Assembly (NCBI GenBank): GCA_016839635.1
Contig: JAEOTV010000053.1
Span: 1-5,866 of the forward strand
Source: Promethearchaeota archaeon
Lineage (GTDB): Archaea > Asgardarchaeota > Lokiarchaeia > Sigynarchaeales > SOKP01
Direction: 5' to 3'
DNA length: 5,866 bases
Shown: piece by piece, positions 4,650 through 5,866 of the stretch
Numbering within the stretch: position 1 is the first letter of the stretch
Layout of the letters: each line of letters begins with the position of its first letter
Notes under the pieces: generated by a model
Databases searched by the model: none
What the model was told of the DNA's origin: nothing
Seen by the model: only the letters and a program-made list of their open reading frames with translations
Position numbers and translations under genes: made by a program

Positions 4650-5866
4650 TTAAAAAGCCGTAGTGATTAATGATGTTGTACCATGTTTTTGAGCTTCTTG
4701 CATATGTTTCATCACTTCTTCAAAAGCTAATGGCGCTAAATCGAGAGCACTTATACCTGACAATTTCAACTCAGCTGTTAGAGTATCAGCAAGATTATTA
4801 CAATCACCTGAAAAAAATATTTTCCTTCTACCAAATTCTTTCCGTAGTTTTTGACCAACCTCTTCAATAGCACAATATCCGGCTACGAGACCTTTTACAA
4901 ACCCTTTCTTTTTTAACTGGTCAATTAAATCTTCATCATGTCCCTTGCCCATCACAATAAACCATCCACCATTAAATTTTTCTTGATGATCATAAGCTAG
5001 CATTTGTAATACTGTTAATGGATTATTTTGACATCCTTCTCTACACAAAAGCTCTTTTCCTTTTATGATTTTAACGTTTTCAGGAAATTTTTGAAGGAGA
5101 TTCCAGTCATATTTCTCTTTATATTCATTTAGATCTTTACCGATAACATTAATTTTATTTAAATCCCCCTCTCCTAAACCTCGTTCAAATGCGATTTTTA
5201 AATGAGGAATTTCCTCAAGATTTAATCCAAAAACTCGAGCACCTACTACATCAACGGCTAAAGGATCAGTCCCTCCAATTAAAATATTGAAAGGTATAAC
5301 GAGTTTATCCTCCCATGCTGTTGGGGGATAATGACCATTCACAATCCCTTCAATACCATCTATAAGTGCGATATCAGGTTTGATTGACTCATATACATCC
5401 ACCAATTTAGAATGTAAATTGAAATTATGATCTTTTCCACGATCAGCATGAATGGGAAATCCCCATTGGTTTTTTAAACTAAGTGTTACCACCCCCATCG
5501 AGTGAGTTTTGAGTTTAGGAATATTAATATAAGTTAATGAATCTCTGTTTTCTATAATGTTTACTATAGTTTTTGGTAATCTAAAAGTCATTAAATTATA
5601 TCCTTTTGAGTCTTTTTCTATAGAAGGTTTTCCAGAAAATTCAAAAGGTTGAGTATCTTCTTCATCTAAGTAAATCATATTTGCTCCATTTTTTTCGCAA
5701 ATTTCCCTATAACCTGTAATAGTAAATACTAATCTAGTTAAGTTGCCTTGAGTAGAATTTTCCATCACAAAAATTTTTGCTCCCTTTTCCTTCAAATAAA
5801 GAATCACTGCTTCTAAAACTTCTGGTGACGTGTGAGTATGTTTTTTAAAATCTATCCCGTTTACTT
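4650..5866 (-). CDS. DUF362 family protein, N-terminus cut by the window edge
   Basis: The frame stays open to the right edge, so the 5' end is missing; the GTG at 5807 is internal. The extra residues (HTHTSPEVLEAVILYL) match the DUF362 segment in which a Thr-His-Pro-like motif precedes the first helix. Counting from the first whole codon (5864), hallmarks are PKLKTH (116-121), LKNQWG (130-135), DIALIDGIEGIVNG (164-177), GTDPLAVD (198-205) and RGLGEGD (228-234). The C-terminal part has C274-x3-C278, C331 (GYCA) and C355 (GDC). These four cysteines, spaced as in other DUF362 proteins that I recall, may bind an iron-sulfur cluster. No classic 2x[4Fe-4S] ferredoxin tail is present. DUF362 proteins are usually cytosolic with no settled reaction; some are annotated as iron-sulfur proteins. 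About 405 residues are visible, ending at TAA. Confidence 0.88.
   Translation of the reverse strand, partial: VNGIDFKKHTHTSPEVLEAVILYLKEKGAKIFVMENSTQGNLTRLVFTITGYREICEKNGANMIYLDEEDTQPFEFSGKPSIEKDSKGYNLMTFRLPKTIVNIIENRDSLTYINIPKLKTHSMGVVTLSLKNQWGFPIHADRGKDHNFNLHSKLVDVYESIKPDIALIDGIEGIVNGHYPPTAWEDKLVIPFNILIGGTDPLAVDVVGARVFGLNLEEIPHLKIAFERGLGEGDLNKINVIGKDLNEYKEKYDWNLLQKFPENVKIIKGKELLCREGCQNNPLTVLQMLAYDHQEKFNGGWFIVMGKGHDEDLIDQLKKKGFVKGLVAGYCAIEEVGQKLRKEFGRRKIFFSGDCNNLADTLTAELKLSGISALDLAPLAFEEVMKHMQEAQKHGTTSLITTAF

Noticed and set aside
4670..4870. Plus-strand open frame inside the DUF362 gene
   Set aside because: It lies entirely within a clearly recognised gene on the other strand and has no promoter or known motif.

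Overview
The window reads as AT-rich archaeal DNA, most likely from an Asgard archaeon (Lokiarchaeia-like). The support is indirect. Genes are preceded by archaeal-type TATA boxes (TTTATATA, TTTAAATA and similar), Shine-Dalgarno sequences are few, every visible stop codon is TAA, and transcripts appear to end on oligo-T. The protein set also fits: a small longin/roadblock-like protein, a tiny proline-rich cross-brace zinc protein, an ACT-like protein and a DUF362 protein are families I associate with Asgard genomes. No rRNA, tRNA or universal marker is present, so this placement is inference.

Left part (1-1100). The window opens with an unusually GC-rich block (7-124) whose ends form a 13-bp stem with one bulge. 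It contains two more perfect hairpins and is followed by T6, so it is probably an uncharacterised structured RNA, or less likely a small inverted-repeat element. An AT-rich leader follows with a TATA box and a 15-bp dyad. Then come a small four-helix membrane protein (383-769, +) and, convergent with it, a 68-residue zinc protein (801-1007, -).

Middle (1103-2308). Two small regulatory-looking genes are transcribed divergently from a shared 246-bp promoter region: an ACT-like protein (1103-1564, -) and a longin/roadblock-like protein (1811-2308, +).

Right part (2313-5866, all -). The longin-like gene ends 4 bp from the end of a 460-residue protein built of eleven tandem 35-residue helical repeats. 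Next come a 249-residue all-helical protein of unknown function and the 3' part of a DUF362 gene that runs off the right edge. The repeat gene and the helical-protein gene lack an ATG start. Each has a TATA box about 26 nt upstream of a TTG or GTG codon, which suggests leaderless transcripts with non-ATG starts.

No operon or shared pathway is evident. Most genes seem to have their own promoter and oligo-T end. The strongest candidates for something undescribed are the structured RNA at the left edge and the 35-residue repeat protein, whose central copies are almost identical at DNA level. No CRISPR array, transposase or phage gene was seen.
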